Positions 7,064 to 14,673 of a stretch of DNA of 26,183 nt are shown one piece after another (the first letter of the stretch is position 1; each line of letters starts with the position of its first letter). The position numbers were made by a program, and so were the translations under genes. The stretch is from contig CAKTPR010000021.1 in assembly GCA_934591725.1 (NCBI GenBank), positions 1 through 26,183 of the forward strand. Direction: 5' to 3'. Below the pieces are notes generated by a model. The model worked only from the letters and a program-made list of their open reading frames with translations. It had not been told where the DNA came from and made no database searches. The DNA is from an uncultured Oscillospiraceae bacterium. Lineage in GTDB: Bacteria > Bacillota > Clostridia > Oscillospirales > Oscillospiraceae.

Positions 7064-8335
7064 TTAAGCCATCAGGCCGGGCAGCCATGTGCAGACCTGA
7101 GGAACAAAGATGACCATCAGGACGCCGATGGAGAAGATGATGATAAACGGCCAGATGTTGCTGATGATGCGCTTGAGGTCGGTATGCGTGACGCTGGATA
7201 CGACATACATAACGATGCCGACAGGGGGCGAGATGCCGCCGAGAACCAGCGATATGATGCAGACCGTTGCAAAGTGGATCGGGTCGAAGCCGTATACCGA
7301 GATAAGCGGAGCGAAGAACGGGACGAGCATGAGCAGTATCGCCGTGGATTCGATGAACATACCTGCGATGAAGATGATCACGAATATGAGCAGGAGGATG
7401 ATATGTCCGTTGTTCGTGACGCTGCCCATGAAGTTTCCGACGACGGTGCCCATATCATAATAGGTAAGGACATAGGCCAGCAGGGACGCGAAGGAAATGA
7501 TGATCATCGGCTGCGCTGCGCCCGCGACGGATTCCTCTATGCTCTTCCAGAGCTTCTTGATGGTGAGCTGCTTTGAAATGAAGCCGTAGCATATGCCGTA
7601 GATAATGGCCAGTATGCCGGATTCGGTGGCGGTGCAGATACCGAGGACGATGCCGCCGATGATGATGAGCGGCATTACCAGTGCGCCGAAGGAGCGCAGG
7701 AAGCTCTTGCCGACGGCCTTCCAGCCTGCGAAGGTGCCTCTTCCGAGGCCGCGCTTCTTTGCGTAGATATAGCAGTAGATTATCATCATGACGCCGAGCA
7801 GTATTCCGGGCAGCAGACCTGCCATGAACAGCTTGCCGACGGAGATGGAAACGACGCCGGAATAGACGATCATGATTATGCTCGGCGGAATGATGGGGCC
7901 GAGAGAACCGGCGGAGGAAATGAGCGCCCCGGCAAAGCCTCTGTCATAGCCGTTCTTTTCGAGCTGGGGAACCATGATGGTGCTGATCGCTGCCGCGTCC
8001 GCGACGGAGGAGCCGGACACACCGGCCATGAGCATACCCGTCAGGACGACTGCGTGAGCCAGACCGCCGGTGATGTGGCCGACAAGGTTTTCAAAAAACT
8101 CAATGATCTTATCGGTTATGCCGGTGGAGTTCATAAGAGAACCGGCCATCATGAAAAGCGGGATCGCGATAAATGATATGGAGTCGACGGCGGTATATAT
8201 CTTCTGCGCGACTATGGTAGCCGGAAGCGAGGGGTTGAGGACTATCGCCGCCCCTGCGGACAGCGCCATGCAGAACGCTATCGGCATGCCGAGCACGAGG
8301 AAGATAATGAAAACGACCATTACAAGTATAAGCAT
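7064..8335 (-). CDS. dctM: TRAP transporter large permease DctM
   Basis: 423 residues, almost wholly hydrophobic with about 12 membrane segments, which is the expected DctM length. Family marks include LVLGMPIAFCMALSAG near the start, the loop MAGVSGSSVADAAAISTIMVPQLEKNGYDRGFA, then SAGSLGPIIPPSIIMIVYSG and GGISPPVGIVMYV toward the end. It forms the ion-coupled transport path in the inner membrane. The ATG overlaps the dctQ stop (TGATG), showing translational coupling. Confidence 0.96.
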   Translation of the reverse strand: MLILVMVVFIIFLVLGMPIAFCMALSAGAAIVLNPSLPATIVAQKIYTAVDSISFIAIPLFMMAGSLMNSTGITDKIIEFFENLVGHITGGLAHAVVLTGMLMAGVSGSSVADAAAISTIMVPQLEKNGYDRGFAGALISSAGSLGPIIPPSIIMIVYSGVVSISVGKLFMAGLLPGILLGVMMIIYCYIYAKKRGLGRGTFAGWKAVGKSFLRSFGALVMPLIIIGGIVLGICTATESGILAIIYGICYGFISKQLTIKKLWKSIEESVAGAAQPMIIISFASLLAYVLTYYDMGTVVGNFMGSVTNNGHIILLLIFVIIFIAGMFIESTAILLMLVPFFAPLISVYGFDPIHFATVCIISLVLGGISPPVGIVMYVVSSVTHTDLKRIISNIWPFIIIFSIGVLMVIFVPQVCTWLPGLMA

Positions 8336-8820
8336 CAGTTCTTCCTCCCATCCTTGCGGATCGCAATGATCCTTCTGACAATGACCTCGATGCCGAAGAT
8401 GCAGACGATCGCCGCGCCTACGGGCTCCGCCGCATAAATGGTGTTGTACGGAAGCTTGAGGTCAGCAAACTTCAGCTTGCTCAGGCTGTCGCAGAGCTTC
8501 ACGGCGTTGATCCCCCAATAGGCGGAGAAAGCGACGATACCGGCATCGCAGATAAGCGCAAAGATATCTGAGACCACCGCGGGCAGAGCCTTCGCCAGCA
8601 GGTCGAAGCCGATGTTTCCGGAGTTTCTGACGAGCACGCCGGCATAGAGCATGATCATCCAGATAAACAGTGCGCGCGATGCGTGCTCAGACCAGGGTAT
8701 CGCATGTCCGAACAGGTAGCGGCTGAACACCTGCGCGGCCATCAGGAGCATGATGCCTATAAAGAGGATCGCACAGATGAGTTTGATCACTTTTTCAAAG
8801 CGATCAAGGATTTTTGTCAT
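8335..8820 (-). CDS. dctQ: TRAP transporter small permease DctQ
   Basis: 161 residues with four predicted membrane segments. DctQ features are the SRYLFGHAIPWSEHASRALFIWMIMLYAG stretch (helix 2 with the PW-E motif) and later helices ending with a basic tail (RRIIAIRKDGRKN). It pairs with DctM. A GGAAGAGG site lies five nt before the ATG, and the aldo/keto reductase gene ends 24 nt upstream. The stop overlaps the dctM start. Confidence 0.92.
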   Translation of the reverse strand: MTKILDRFEKVIKLICAILFIGIMLLMAAQVFSRYLFGHAIPWSEHASRALFIWMIMLYAGVLVRNSGNIGFDLLAKALPAVVSDIFALICDAGIVAFSAYWGINAVKLCDSLSKLKFADLKLPYNTIYAAEPVGAAIVCIFGIEVIVRRIIAIRKDGRKN

Positions 8821-8844
8821 TTTGCCTCTTCCTTTCTCTTGTGT

Positions 8845-9867
8845 TTATTTGCTGAGGCTGCCGGAATAACCGGTCGAGCCCTTGGAGCCTGTGGGCGGGA
8901 CAAAGTAAGGATATGCATTGCACTTTATGATATCCCAGGCCTTGTCGCATTCCTTTACGATCTCGGGATCAAGCGCGCCCTTCTCCACTGCCGCGATGTT
9001 CTGCTCAAGCTGAGAGAGCTTTGAAAAGCCCATCATCACGGAATCGACAAAGTCGTTCGACAGGCACCATCTGGTCGCCAGCTCCACGAGGGACATCCCG
9101 GCTTCCTCAGCGACGCCCTTGAGGATATCTATTGCGTCGAAGTTCTTGTCGTTCCAGTAGCGATCCTGATACATCTTGGAGTTGAAGCGGCTTCCCTCGG
9201 CGATGTGATCTCTTGTATGCTTGCCGGTCAGCAGGCCGCCGGCCAGCGGATTATAGATAACAAAGCCGGTCTGATACTTTCTCAGGAAATACGCAAACTC
9301 GTCATCGGCGCCGCGGGTCAGCAGATTATAAACGTTCTGCGCGACCTTCGGGACGACAAAGCCGTTGGTCTTGGCAGTCCACATCATGTCGCAGGCTTCC
9401 CATGCGGAGTAATTGGAGAAGCCGACATAGCGCACCTTTCCGCTTCTGACAAGGCAGCTCATCGTATCGAGCGATTCTTCAAGCGGAGTGTTCCTGTCGG
9501 GATGGTGCAGGTAGTAGATATCTATGTAGTCCGTGCGCAGGGCGCGCAGCGAGTTCTCCACCGCGTTCATTATATTGATGCGGGAAGCGCCGCGCTCGTT
9601 CACGCCGTCGCCGGTCGGCAGGTCGACCTTTGTGCCGATGATGAGCTTGTCACGGTTGCCGCGTTCTTCGAGCCAGCGGCCTATGACGCGTTCGCTCTCG
9701 CCCCCGGCATACTGGTTTCCGGTGTCGATCATGTTGATGCCGTGATCCACTGCCGCGTCAAGCACGGTGCAGGAGCCTGCGTAATCAAGCTGATCGCCGA
9801 AGGTGGTCGAACCGAGCGACACTCTGGATATCATTGCGCCCGTTCCCGTAAGGTATTTATACTGCAT
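8845..9867 (-). CDS. Aldo/keto reductase
   Basis: 340 residues with an NAD(P)H-dependent (beta/alpha)8 barrel fold. The AKR catalytic tetrad is visible as Asp48 (IDTGNQY), Tyr53, Lys80 (GTK) and His121 (YYLHHPD). GKVRYVGFSNYSAWE and VIYNPLAGGLLTGK follow, then cofactor-end motifs (VMMGFSKLSQLEQNI). It most resembles the YajO/Gpr/Kv-beta-like group that reduces sugar-type aldehydes or ketones. First gene of the TRAP operon, with promoter and operator-like repeats directly upstream and an AGGGGC ribosome-binding site. It could reduce or oxidise the imported carbohydrate. Substrate not readable. Confidence 0.92.
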   Translation of the reverse strand: MQYKYLTGTGAMISRVSLGSTTFGDQLDYAGSCTVLDAAVDHGINMIDTGNQYAGGESERVIGRWLEERGNRDKLIIGTKVDLPTGDGVNERGASRINIMNAVENSLRALRTDYIDIYYLHHPDRNTPLEESLDTMSCLVRSGKVRYVGFSNYSAWEACDMMWTAKTNGFVVPKVAQNVYNLLTRGADDEFAYFLRKYQTGFVIYNPLAGGLLTGKHTRDHIAEGSRFNSKMYQDRYWNDKNFDAIDILKGVAEEAGMSLVELATRWCLSNDFVDSVMMGFSKLSQLEQNIAAVEKGALDPEIVKECDKAWDIIKCNAYPYFVPPTGSKGSTGYSGSLSK

Positions 9868-9889
9868 GACATTCGCCCCTTTTGTTTTA

Positions 9890-9931
9890 GATTTACATTT
9901 GTAAATCAGTTTTAATCATGTAAACTTTACA
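9890..9931. promoter_or_regulatory. Paired TTTACA/TGTAAA operator-like inverted repeats
   Basis: Site A (9890-9907) is GATTTAC-ATTT-GTAAATC. Site B (9919-9931) is TGTAAA-C-TTTACA. Both lie at or just downstream of the predicted start of the TRAP operon. Further half-sites TTTACA (10015-10020) and TGTAAA (10041-10046) lie upstream. The same half-site is in the sorC promoter, so the SorC protein is the best-guess binder. Confidence 0.5.
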
Positions 9932-9936
9932 CTGCA

Positions 9937-9964
9937 ATAATAACATAATTGCCGCCGATGTCAA
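9937..9964 (-). promoter_or_regulatory. Sigma-A promoter of the TRAP/sugar operon
   Basis: On the minus strand: perfect TTGACA (9964-9959), a 16-nt spacer and TATTAT (9942-9937). Transcription would start near 9930 with a leader of about 60 nt, placing sites A and B in repressing positions. Confidence 0.65.
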
Positions 9965-10061
9965 TCGAATTTTGGCTTCCCACCGCATTTTTGGTCAGAC
10001 TGCCATTTTGCAGGTTTACATTTTGTGCATAATGTTCAATTGTAAATTTATCGCGTCTTGA

Positions 10062-10105
10062 TGAAAAACTGACCCCACGGTGCGCCAATGCCGTGGGGTC
10101 AGTTT
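10062..10105 (-). terminator. Rho-independent terminator after the LysR gene
   Basis: A perfect 15-bp stem (10066-10080 with 10091-10105) and a 10-nt loop are followed on the minus strand by TTTTTC. It lies 24 nt after the lysR stop and insulates the TRAP operon promoter from it. Confidence 0.88.
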
Positions 10106-10128
10106 ATATACTATATTATTTATATTGT

Positions 10129-11019
10129 TCACTGCTTACGGTAGCAGTCAATGATCATGTGCTTGAAGAGCTGTTCATGCACTGTGAGCTTGCGCCCTCT
10201 CTTTGTGATCAGGTTGAACGGCATAATGAAATCTTCGTTCAGGAGCTTCAGCACCTTTATCTTTTCAAGATCACTGTCGGCTATGTCGTCCGCCAGAGAG
10301 CGCGCCACTATCCTTTTATTGGACGAGGCAATGTCCACTGCCTGCCGCGGAGCGTTGCACTCGAAAGTGACATTCAGCTGCGCATTGTGGCGGCGGAACA
10401 TCTCGGCGACAGCCTTGCCGGGCTGCGTGTTGCTGTCGGGGATCAGCAGCGGCATACCGTCAAGATCCTCGACCGTGATCTCATCGCGCGAAGCATACGG
10501 ATGCTCCCGGTTAACAATGAACACCTGCTGCACATCCTCCAGCAGCACAGTGTCAAATTTTGAATTGCTGAAATTGCCGTAGACAAGGCCGAACACCGCG
10601 TCCTCGTCATAAACCATATCCGCGCACACGCTTGCATATTCATTGTGCAGCTCTATGGCATAATCCTCCGGCGGGAGCATGAGCAGCTGCTGGAGCTGCG
10701 GGGGCAGCTTTGTAAAGCGGTTGAGCGTAAGCGCGACCTTTATATGCGCCTTATTGTTCTCCTTATACGCGCGGCACATGGAATAAATGTTGTCGACATG
10801 GGTCAGGACAAGCTCCGCCTCATTGCGGAAAGCGCTGCCGAACTGCGTAAGAACAAGACCCTTGGACTTATGGTAAAAGAGGTTGCAGCCAAGCTCCGAC
10901 TCAAGACGGCGCAGCGCGATGCTTATGCCCTGCTGGGTTATGTGAAGCTTTTCGGCAGCCTTTGCCATGCTTCCGCAGTTGCAGACCTCAAGGAAATATT
11001 TCATCTGATTTATTTCCAT
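10129..11019 (-). CDS. LysR-family transcriptional regulator
   Basis: 296 residues, standard length. The N-terminal winged helix-turn-helix is clear (MEINQMKYFLEVCNCGSMA, then KAAEKLHITQQGISIALRRLESELGCNLF, residues 1-48). A linker helix and a periplasmic-binding-like effector domain follow (IKVALTLNRF near 93, LVYGNFSNSKFDTVLL near 145, EHPYASRDEITVEDLDGMPLLIPD near 172). It diverges from the acyl-CoA cluster, the classic LysR arrangement, so it probably senses the pathway substrate or its CoA ester. A GAGGAGGG site lies about 10 nt before the ATG, and a perfect consensus promoter lies upstream. Confidence 0.93.
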   Translation of the reverse strand: MEINQMKYFLEVCNCGSMAKAAEKLHITQQGISIALRRLESELGCNLFYHKSKGLVLTQFGSAFRNEAELVLTHVDNIYSMCRAYKENNKAHIKVALTLNRFTKLPPQLQQLLMLPPEDYAIELHNEYASVCADMVYDEDAVFGLVYGNFSNSKFDTVLLEDVQQVFIVNREHPYASRDEITVEDLDGMPLLIPDSNTQPGKAVAEMFRRHNAQLNVTFECNAPRQAVDIASSNKRIVARSLADDIADSDLEKIKVLKLLNEDFIMPFNLITKRGRKLTVHEQLFKHMIIDCYRKQ

Positions 11020-11104
11020 TTACCAAAGCCCTCCTCTGTAAAAAAATGTTGTTGCATGATGAAAGCTGCACAAAAAATTTCACTCAATATACACTTAGTC
11101 AGTA

Positions 11105-11133
11105 ATTATATTGTTTCGCTGTTAATTTGTCAA
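11105..11133 (-). promoter_or_regulatory. Perfect-consensus sigma-A promoter of the LysR gene
   Basis: On the minus strand: TTGACA (11133-11128), a 17-nt spacer and TATAAT (11110-11105), all twelve bases matching. An inverted repeat GTCAAC/GTTGAC (11129-11134, 11144-11149) covers the -35 and could be the site where the LysR protein represses itself. Confidence 0.85.
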
Positions 11134-11230
11134 CGAACTATTTGTTGACGCGCTACAACTGTCAGTTTAATAACAAACTTTTTGTTTAGTTAAAAATTTG
11201 ACGTTAAAACTCAAACTATTGGTTGTTTTG

Positions 11231-11283
11231 TGTCTAAATAGTGTTTCTTGTCTAAACAACGTCAAAGTGATATTTTTTAGACA
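11231..11283 (+). promoter_or_regulatory. Promoter/operator region of the acyl-CoA cluster
   Basis: TTGTCT (11248-11253), a 17-nt spacer and TATTTT (11271-11276) form a modest promoter reading right. Three copies of an 8-mer frame it: TGTCTAAA at 11231 and 11249, and its inverse TTTAGACA at 11276. A weak promoter with such repeats suits an activator-dependent start. The wider 312-nt gap (11020-11331) is AT-rich and also holds a 9-bp inverted pair, TTTGACGTT (11197) and AACGTCAAA (11258). Confidence 0.45.
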
Positions 11284-11331
11284 CAAGATGTTTTAACGGT
11301 ACACACTTAACAAAAAAGGAGATCGAACCTC

Positions 11332-12513
11332 ATGGAGATGCCGCTTGCCGGAATAAGAGTTCTCGACCTGAGTACCATGTACCCCGGCCCCGTATGCACG
11401 ATGACGCTTGCGGATTTCGGTGCGGAGGTCATACGCGTAGAGCCCACAAAGGGCGGCGACCTCTGGCGCTATTCCCTGCCGCTCGTGAACGGACTGGGTA
11501 TGCCGTACCTTCAGGTCAACAGAAACAAGAAAAGCATTTGCCTGAACCTGAAAGACCCCGAAGCTAAGGAAATATTTTATCGCCTCGTAAAGGATGCCGA
11601 CGTTGTTGTCGAGCAGTACCGCCCCGGTGTTGCGCAGCGGCTCGGCGTTGATTATGACACGCTCAGGAAGCTGAACGAGAAGATAGTTTACTGCTCGATA
11701 TCCGGCTTTGGCCAGACCGGCCCCTACAGACTCCTCGCCGGGCACGACATCAATTATATAAGCTATGCCGGCATCCTCGGCCTGACGGCCAGGAAGGGCG
11801 AGTGCCCCGTACTCCCCGGCGTACAGATAGGCGACGTCAGCGGCGGTGCGCTGTACGCGGTGATCGGCATACTGATGGCGCTGATGGGCGTCAAGCAGAC
11901 CGGAAAGGGACAGTACATCGACACGGCAATGTTCGACGGCGCTGTATCGATGATGCACTGGAACGCATCCAGCTGCCTTGCCGGCGGCGAAGCGATGCAG
12001 CCGCAGGGCAACATCCTCATCGGCCAGCTCGCCTGCTACAACGTCTATGAGACCAAGGACGGCCGCTACATAAGTCTCGGCGCAGTCGAGGCTCATCTGT
12101 GGGGCAACTTCTGCGAGAAGATAGGCCACCCGGAGTTTACCGACAGTCAGAGAAAGGTCGAAAAGCAGCATGACATGATCGCTTTTCTTCGGACTCTTTT
12201 CAGAAGCAAGACGCTTGAAGAGTGGAAGCAGTTCCTCGCGGATACGGATTGCTGCTGGTCGCCTGTTGCCACAGTTGACGAGGTCATGAATGATCCGCAG
12301 GTGATGGCCAGAGGCATGATAACGGAGATGACGGATCCGCAGGGCGAGTACGGCACGGTGAAATTCATCGCGTCCCCCCTCAAGCTCTCCGAAACTCCGG
12401 CGCGCAATGAGCTGTTCCCGCCGCGCAAGGGCGAGCACACAAGAGAAGTCCTTCGCAGCTGCGGCTACAGTGAGGAAGAAATAGATAAATTTTACGCCGA
12501 CGGCGCTGTCTGA
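11332..12513 (+). CDS. CaiB/BaiF-family protein, alpha-methylacyl-CoA racemase (AMACR)-like
   Basis: 393 residues of the family III CoA-transferase fold. RVLDLSTMYPGPVCTMTLADFGAEVIRVEP opens the protein and GRYISLGAVE lies near 244-253. Unlike plain CoA-transferases it carries AGHDINYISYAG (His138) and QIGDVSGG (Asp168), the signature of alpha-methylacyl-CoA racemases. The spacing His138-Asp168-Glu253 (30 and 85 residues) equals the known catalytic His126-Asp156-Glu241 of the mycobacterial enzyme MCR. It would epimerise the carbon next to the thioester, allowing a stereospecific dehydrogenase to act. AAGGAG ten nt upstream sets the start. First gene of the plus-strand cluster and directly controlled by the divergent region. 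A CoA-transferase activity cannot be excluded. Confidence 0.82.
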   Translation: MEMPLAGIRVLDLSTMYPGPVCTMTLADFGAEVIRVEPTKGGDLWRYSLPLVNGLGMPYLQVNRNKKSICLNLKDPEAKEIFYRLVKDADVVVEQYRPGVAQRLGVDYDTLRKLNEKIVYCSISGFGQTGPYRLLAGHDINYISYAGILGLTARKGECPVLPGVQIGDVSGGALYAVIGILMALMGVKQTGKGQYIDTAMFDGAVSMMHWNASSCLAGGEAMQPQGNILIGQLACYNVYETKDGRYISLGAVEAHLWGNFCEKIGHPEFTDSQRKVEKQHDMIAFLRTLFRSKTLEEWKQFLADTDCCWSPVATVDEVMNDPQVMARGMITEMTDPQGEYGTVKFIASPLKLSETPARNELFPPRKGEHTREVLRSCGYSEEEIDKFYADGAV

Positions 12514-12550
12514 AGCGCTGCGGCGATCAGAAAGAGGCAAAGAATACAGC

Positions 12551-13336
12551 ATGAAGATCATAGTTTTCGTCAAGCAGATACCTGACACCAATGACGTAAA
12601 GCTCGACCCGAAAACAGGCAACCTTCGCCGCGACGGTGTCAAGTCCCGCATCAACCCCAACGATCTCAACGTTATTGAGACGGCAATGGAGCTCAAGAGA
12701 GCGCATGGTGCGCAGGTCTGCGCTGTGACTATGGGTCCCCCGCAGGCAAAGACAGTGCTCCTCAAGGCGCTCGCCCTCGGCTGCGATGAGGCATACCTCC
12801 TCTCCGACAGAGCCTTCGGCGGCGCGGACTCCCTCGCAACGGCGTACACGCTTTCCAAGGCTGCGGAAAAGATCGGCGGCTACGATCTTCTCCTGACCGG
12901 CAGGAACTCCGACGACGGCGACACGGCTCAGGTCGGCGCGGCGATCGCGGCTTTCCTCGATATCCCTCAGGTCACGATGACCACGGCTCTCGAAGTCAGA
13001 GACGGCACTGCATACTGCTCGCGCACGCTTGAGGACAGAGTTGAGAAGCTCAGCGTCAAGCTCCCCGCACTCGCCGCCGTCACCAAGGATATAAACAGCC
13101 CTGATTTTGCAAGACCCGTAAATATTTTCTCGGCGCTCGACAAGCCCATCACGGTGCTCGACGCCGCAGCTCTCGGCGCTGACACGGCGCAGACCGGCAC
13201 AGCCGGTTCTCCCTCCCGCACGAAGAAAGTGTTCGAGCCGAAGAAGGAAAAGACAGCCACCAGATATTTCACCGGCACTCCCGGCGAGATGGCGGCGCAG
13301 ATCGCCGATGTCCTTTTCGACGAGCAGATGATTTGA
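12551..13336 (+). CDS. etfB: Electron transfer flavoprotein beta subunit
   Basis: 261 residues. The beta-subunit marks are KIIVFVKQIPDT at the start, INPNDLNVIETAMELK, the VTMGPPQAK signature near 61-68, GGADSLATAYTLSKAAEK, and LLTGRNSDDGDTAQVGAAIA near 114-133. The DGDTAQVG loop is common in clostridial, including electron-bifurcating, EtfB proteins where FAD may replace AMP. Sequence alone does not settle bifurcation here. It pairs with EtfA and passes electrons to or from the acyl-CoA dehydrogenase in this cluster. Ends 12 nt before etfA. Confidence 0.95.
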   Translation: MKIIVFVKQIPDTNDVKLDPKTGNLRRDGVKSRINPNDLNVIETAMELKRAHGAQVCAVTMGPPQAKTVLLKALALGCDEAYLLSDRAFGGADSLATAYTLSKAAEKIGGYDLLLTGRNSDDGDTAQVGAAIAAFLDIPQVTMTTALEVRDGTAYCSRTLEDRVEKLSVKLPALAAVTKDINSPDFARPVNIFSALDKPITVLDAAALGADTAQTGTAGSPSRTKKVFEPKKEKTATRYFTGTPGEMAAQIADVLFDEQMI

Positions 13337-13348
13337 CGGAGGCAGACA

Positions 13349-14353
13349 ATGCAGAAACAGGATTACAAAGGCATTTGGATATACGCAGAGCACAGAAGCG
13401 GCAAACTCGATGCGACCGTTTATGAACTGCTCGGCAAGGCGCAGGAGCTGAAGGCTTTCTGCAAGGAAGAGATTACGGCAGTGCTGCTCGGCGATAATGT
13501 GAGCGCTCTTTCAGATGAGCTTATCGCCTGCGGAGCGGACAGGGTCATTATTGCGGAAGACCCGGCGCTCGGAGAATACAGCGCAAGACCGTATCAGAAG
13601 GCGCTGACCCAGCTTGTGAATAAATACAAGCCCTCCATGCTCATCTACGGTGCCACCACTCAGGGGCGCGACCTTGCCCCGCGCATGATGGTCTCCCTCA
13701 AAACGGGGCTCACCGCGGACGCGATAGACCTCGGCTTTGACGAGGACGGCGAGTTCTGTCAGACCACCCCCGGCTACGGCGGAAAGATTCTCGCGCACAT
13801 CACTATCCCCGAATGCCGTCCCCAGATGGTCACGGTACATCCGCACTCCTTCGCTCCCGCCCAGCCCGACGCTTCCCGCACGGGCAGCGTGATAAACGAG
13901 ACAGTCGAGGTCGAAGCCGATGAGAGCGTTAAGCTCCTGAGCGTTGAAGAGCGCAGCGCAGCCGGGACTCCCATCGATCAGGCGCACGTGCTCGTCAGCG
14001 GCGGCAGAGCCGTCAAGACCGAAGCAGACCTCGCTATGCTCCGTGAGCTTGCAGACCTGCTCGGCGGCGAACTCGCCGGTTCGAGACCGCTTATAGACAG
14101 CGGCCTGCTACCCCACGAAGCGCAGATCGGCCAGTCCGGCAAATCCGTCGCACCGGAGCTCCTGATAAACGTCGGCCTGTCCGGCTCCGTCCAGTACAAG
14201 GTCGGTATGAAGAGCGCAAAAAAGATCATGAGCATCAACACCGCAGCAAGCGCACCGGTTTTCGATATCTCAGGCTACGGCGCAGTCGCCGATTACAGAA
14301 GCCTTGTCCCCGCGCTCATCAAGGAGATCAAAAAGCGCAGAGGCATCGATTGA
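13349..14353 (+). CDS. etfA: Electron transfer flavoprotein alpha subunit
   Basis: 334 residues. The C-terminal FAD domain is clear: LVSGGRAVKTE, GSRPLIDSGLLPHEAQIGQSGKSVAPE, then LLINVGLSGSVQYKVGM and SAPVFDISGYGAVAD. The usual GAIQH histidine that contacts the flavin ring is Tyr283 here, and the usual NKDP before API/VF is NTAA. A lowered or shifted flavin potential is possible (inference). GGAGG eight nt upstream sets the start. Partner of EtfB. No extra ferredoxin domain is fused at the N-terminus. Confidence 0.95.
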   Translation: MQKQDYKGIWIYAEHRSGKLDATVYELLGKAQELKAFCKEEITAVLLGDNVSALSDELIACGADRVIIAEDPALGEYSARPYQKALTQLVNKYKPSMLIYGATTQGRDLAPRMMVSLKTGLTADAIDLGFDEDGEFCQTTPGYGGKILAHITIPECRPQMVTVHPHSFAPAQPDASRTGSVINETVEVEADESVKLLSVEERSAAGTPIDQAHVLVSGGRAVKTEADLAMLRELADLLGGELAGSRPLIDSGLLPHEAQIGQSGKSVAPELLINVGLSGSVQYKVGMKSAKKIMSINTAASAPVFDISGYGAVADYRSLVPALIKEIKKRRGID

Positions 14354-14366
14354 TTTTAGCCAACAG

Positions 14367-14643
14367 TACCATCAGCTGACAAGAGCACACACGCCTGACA
14401 GCATGTCTTTTCGGCGCTTTTTTCTCTTTTCGCCTTGATGGGTTACGACACATCTTCGTCTCAAAAAGCAAAAATCACTCAAAAATCCAAAGCTGTCAGG
14501 TGCAGGCAGTTTTGCCGGAGCAGAAATGCGTTCAGGCAACGAAAAGCCCGCAGGCAATACTTTGTGTATTACCAAGGGCTCTGAGGCAGCATGGGCGTAT
14601 TTCTGCCCGTCAAAACCGTGTGTGTCCTTGTCAACTGATGGTA
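14367..14643 (+). other. 277-bp structured element with 27-nt near-perfect terminal inverted repeats
   Basis: The ends (14367-14393 and 14617-14643) pair over 27 positions with 24 Watson-Crick pairs, one G-U and two mismatches. Directly inside is a perfect 9-bp stem (CCTGACAGC 14394-14402 with GCTGTCAGG 14492-14500). Then come a small GGCA/TGCC hairpin (14505-14516) and an 11-bp stem with one G-U (14520-14530 with 14596-14606). The last encloses AGCCC/GGGCT (14545-14549, 14576-14580) and AATAC/GTATT. A local GGGC/GCCC hairpin (14593-14608) would compete with the 11-bp stem. The element fills the etfA to enoate-reductase gap, stopping 17 nt before the ribosome-binding site. It is either a MITE (both ends carry TA) or a large structured mRNA leader. 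I see no credible protein in it. Confidence 0.75.
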
Positions 14644-14673
14644 TTTTATATAAACAAAAATGGAGGAGAAACA

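Noticed and set aside
14500..14673. 58-residue N-terminal extension of the enoate reductase
   Set aside because: It would be encoded by the structured element; the family start (MNRLYTPIKING) and GGAGGAG fit 14674.
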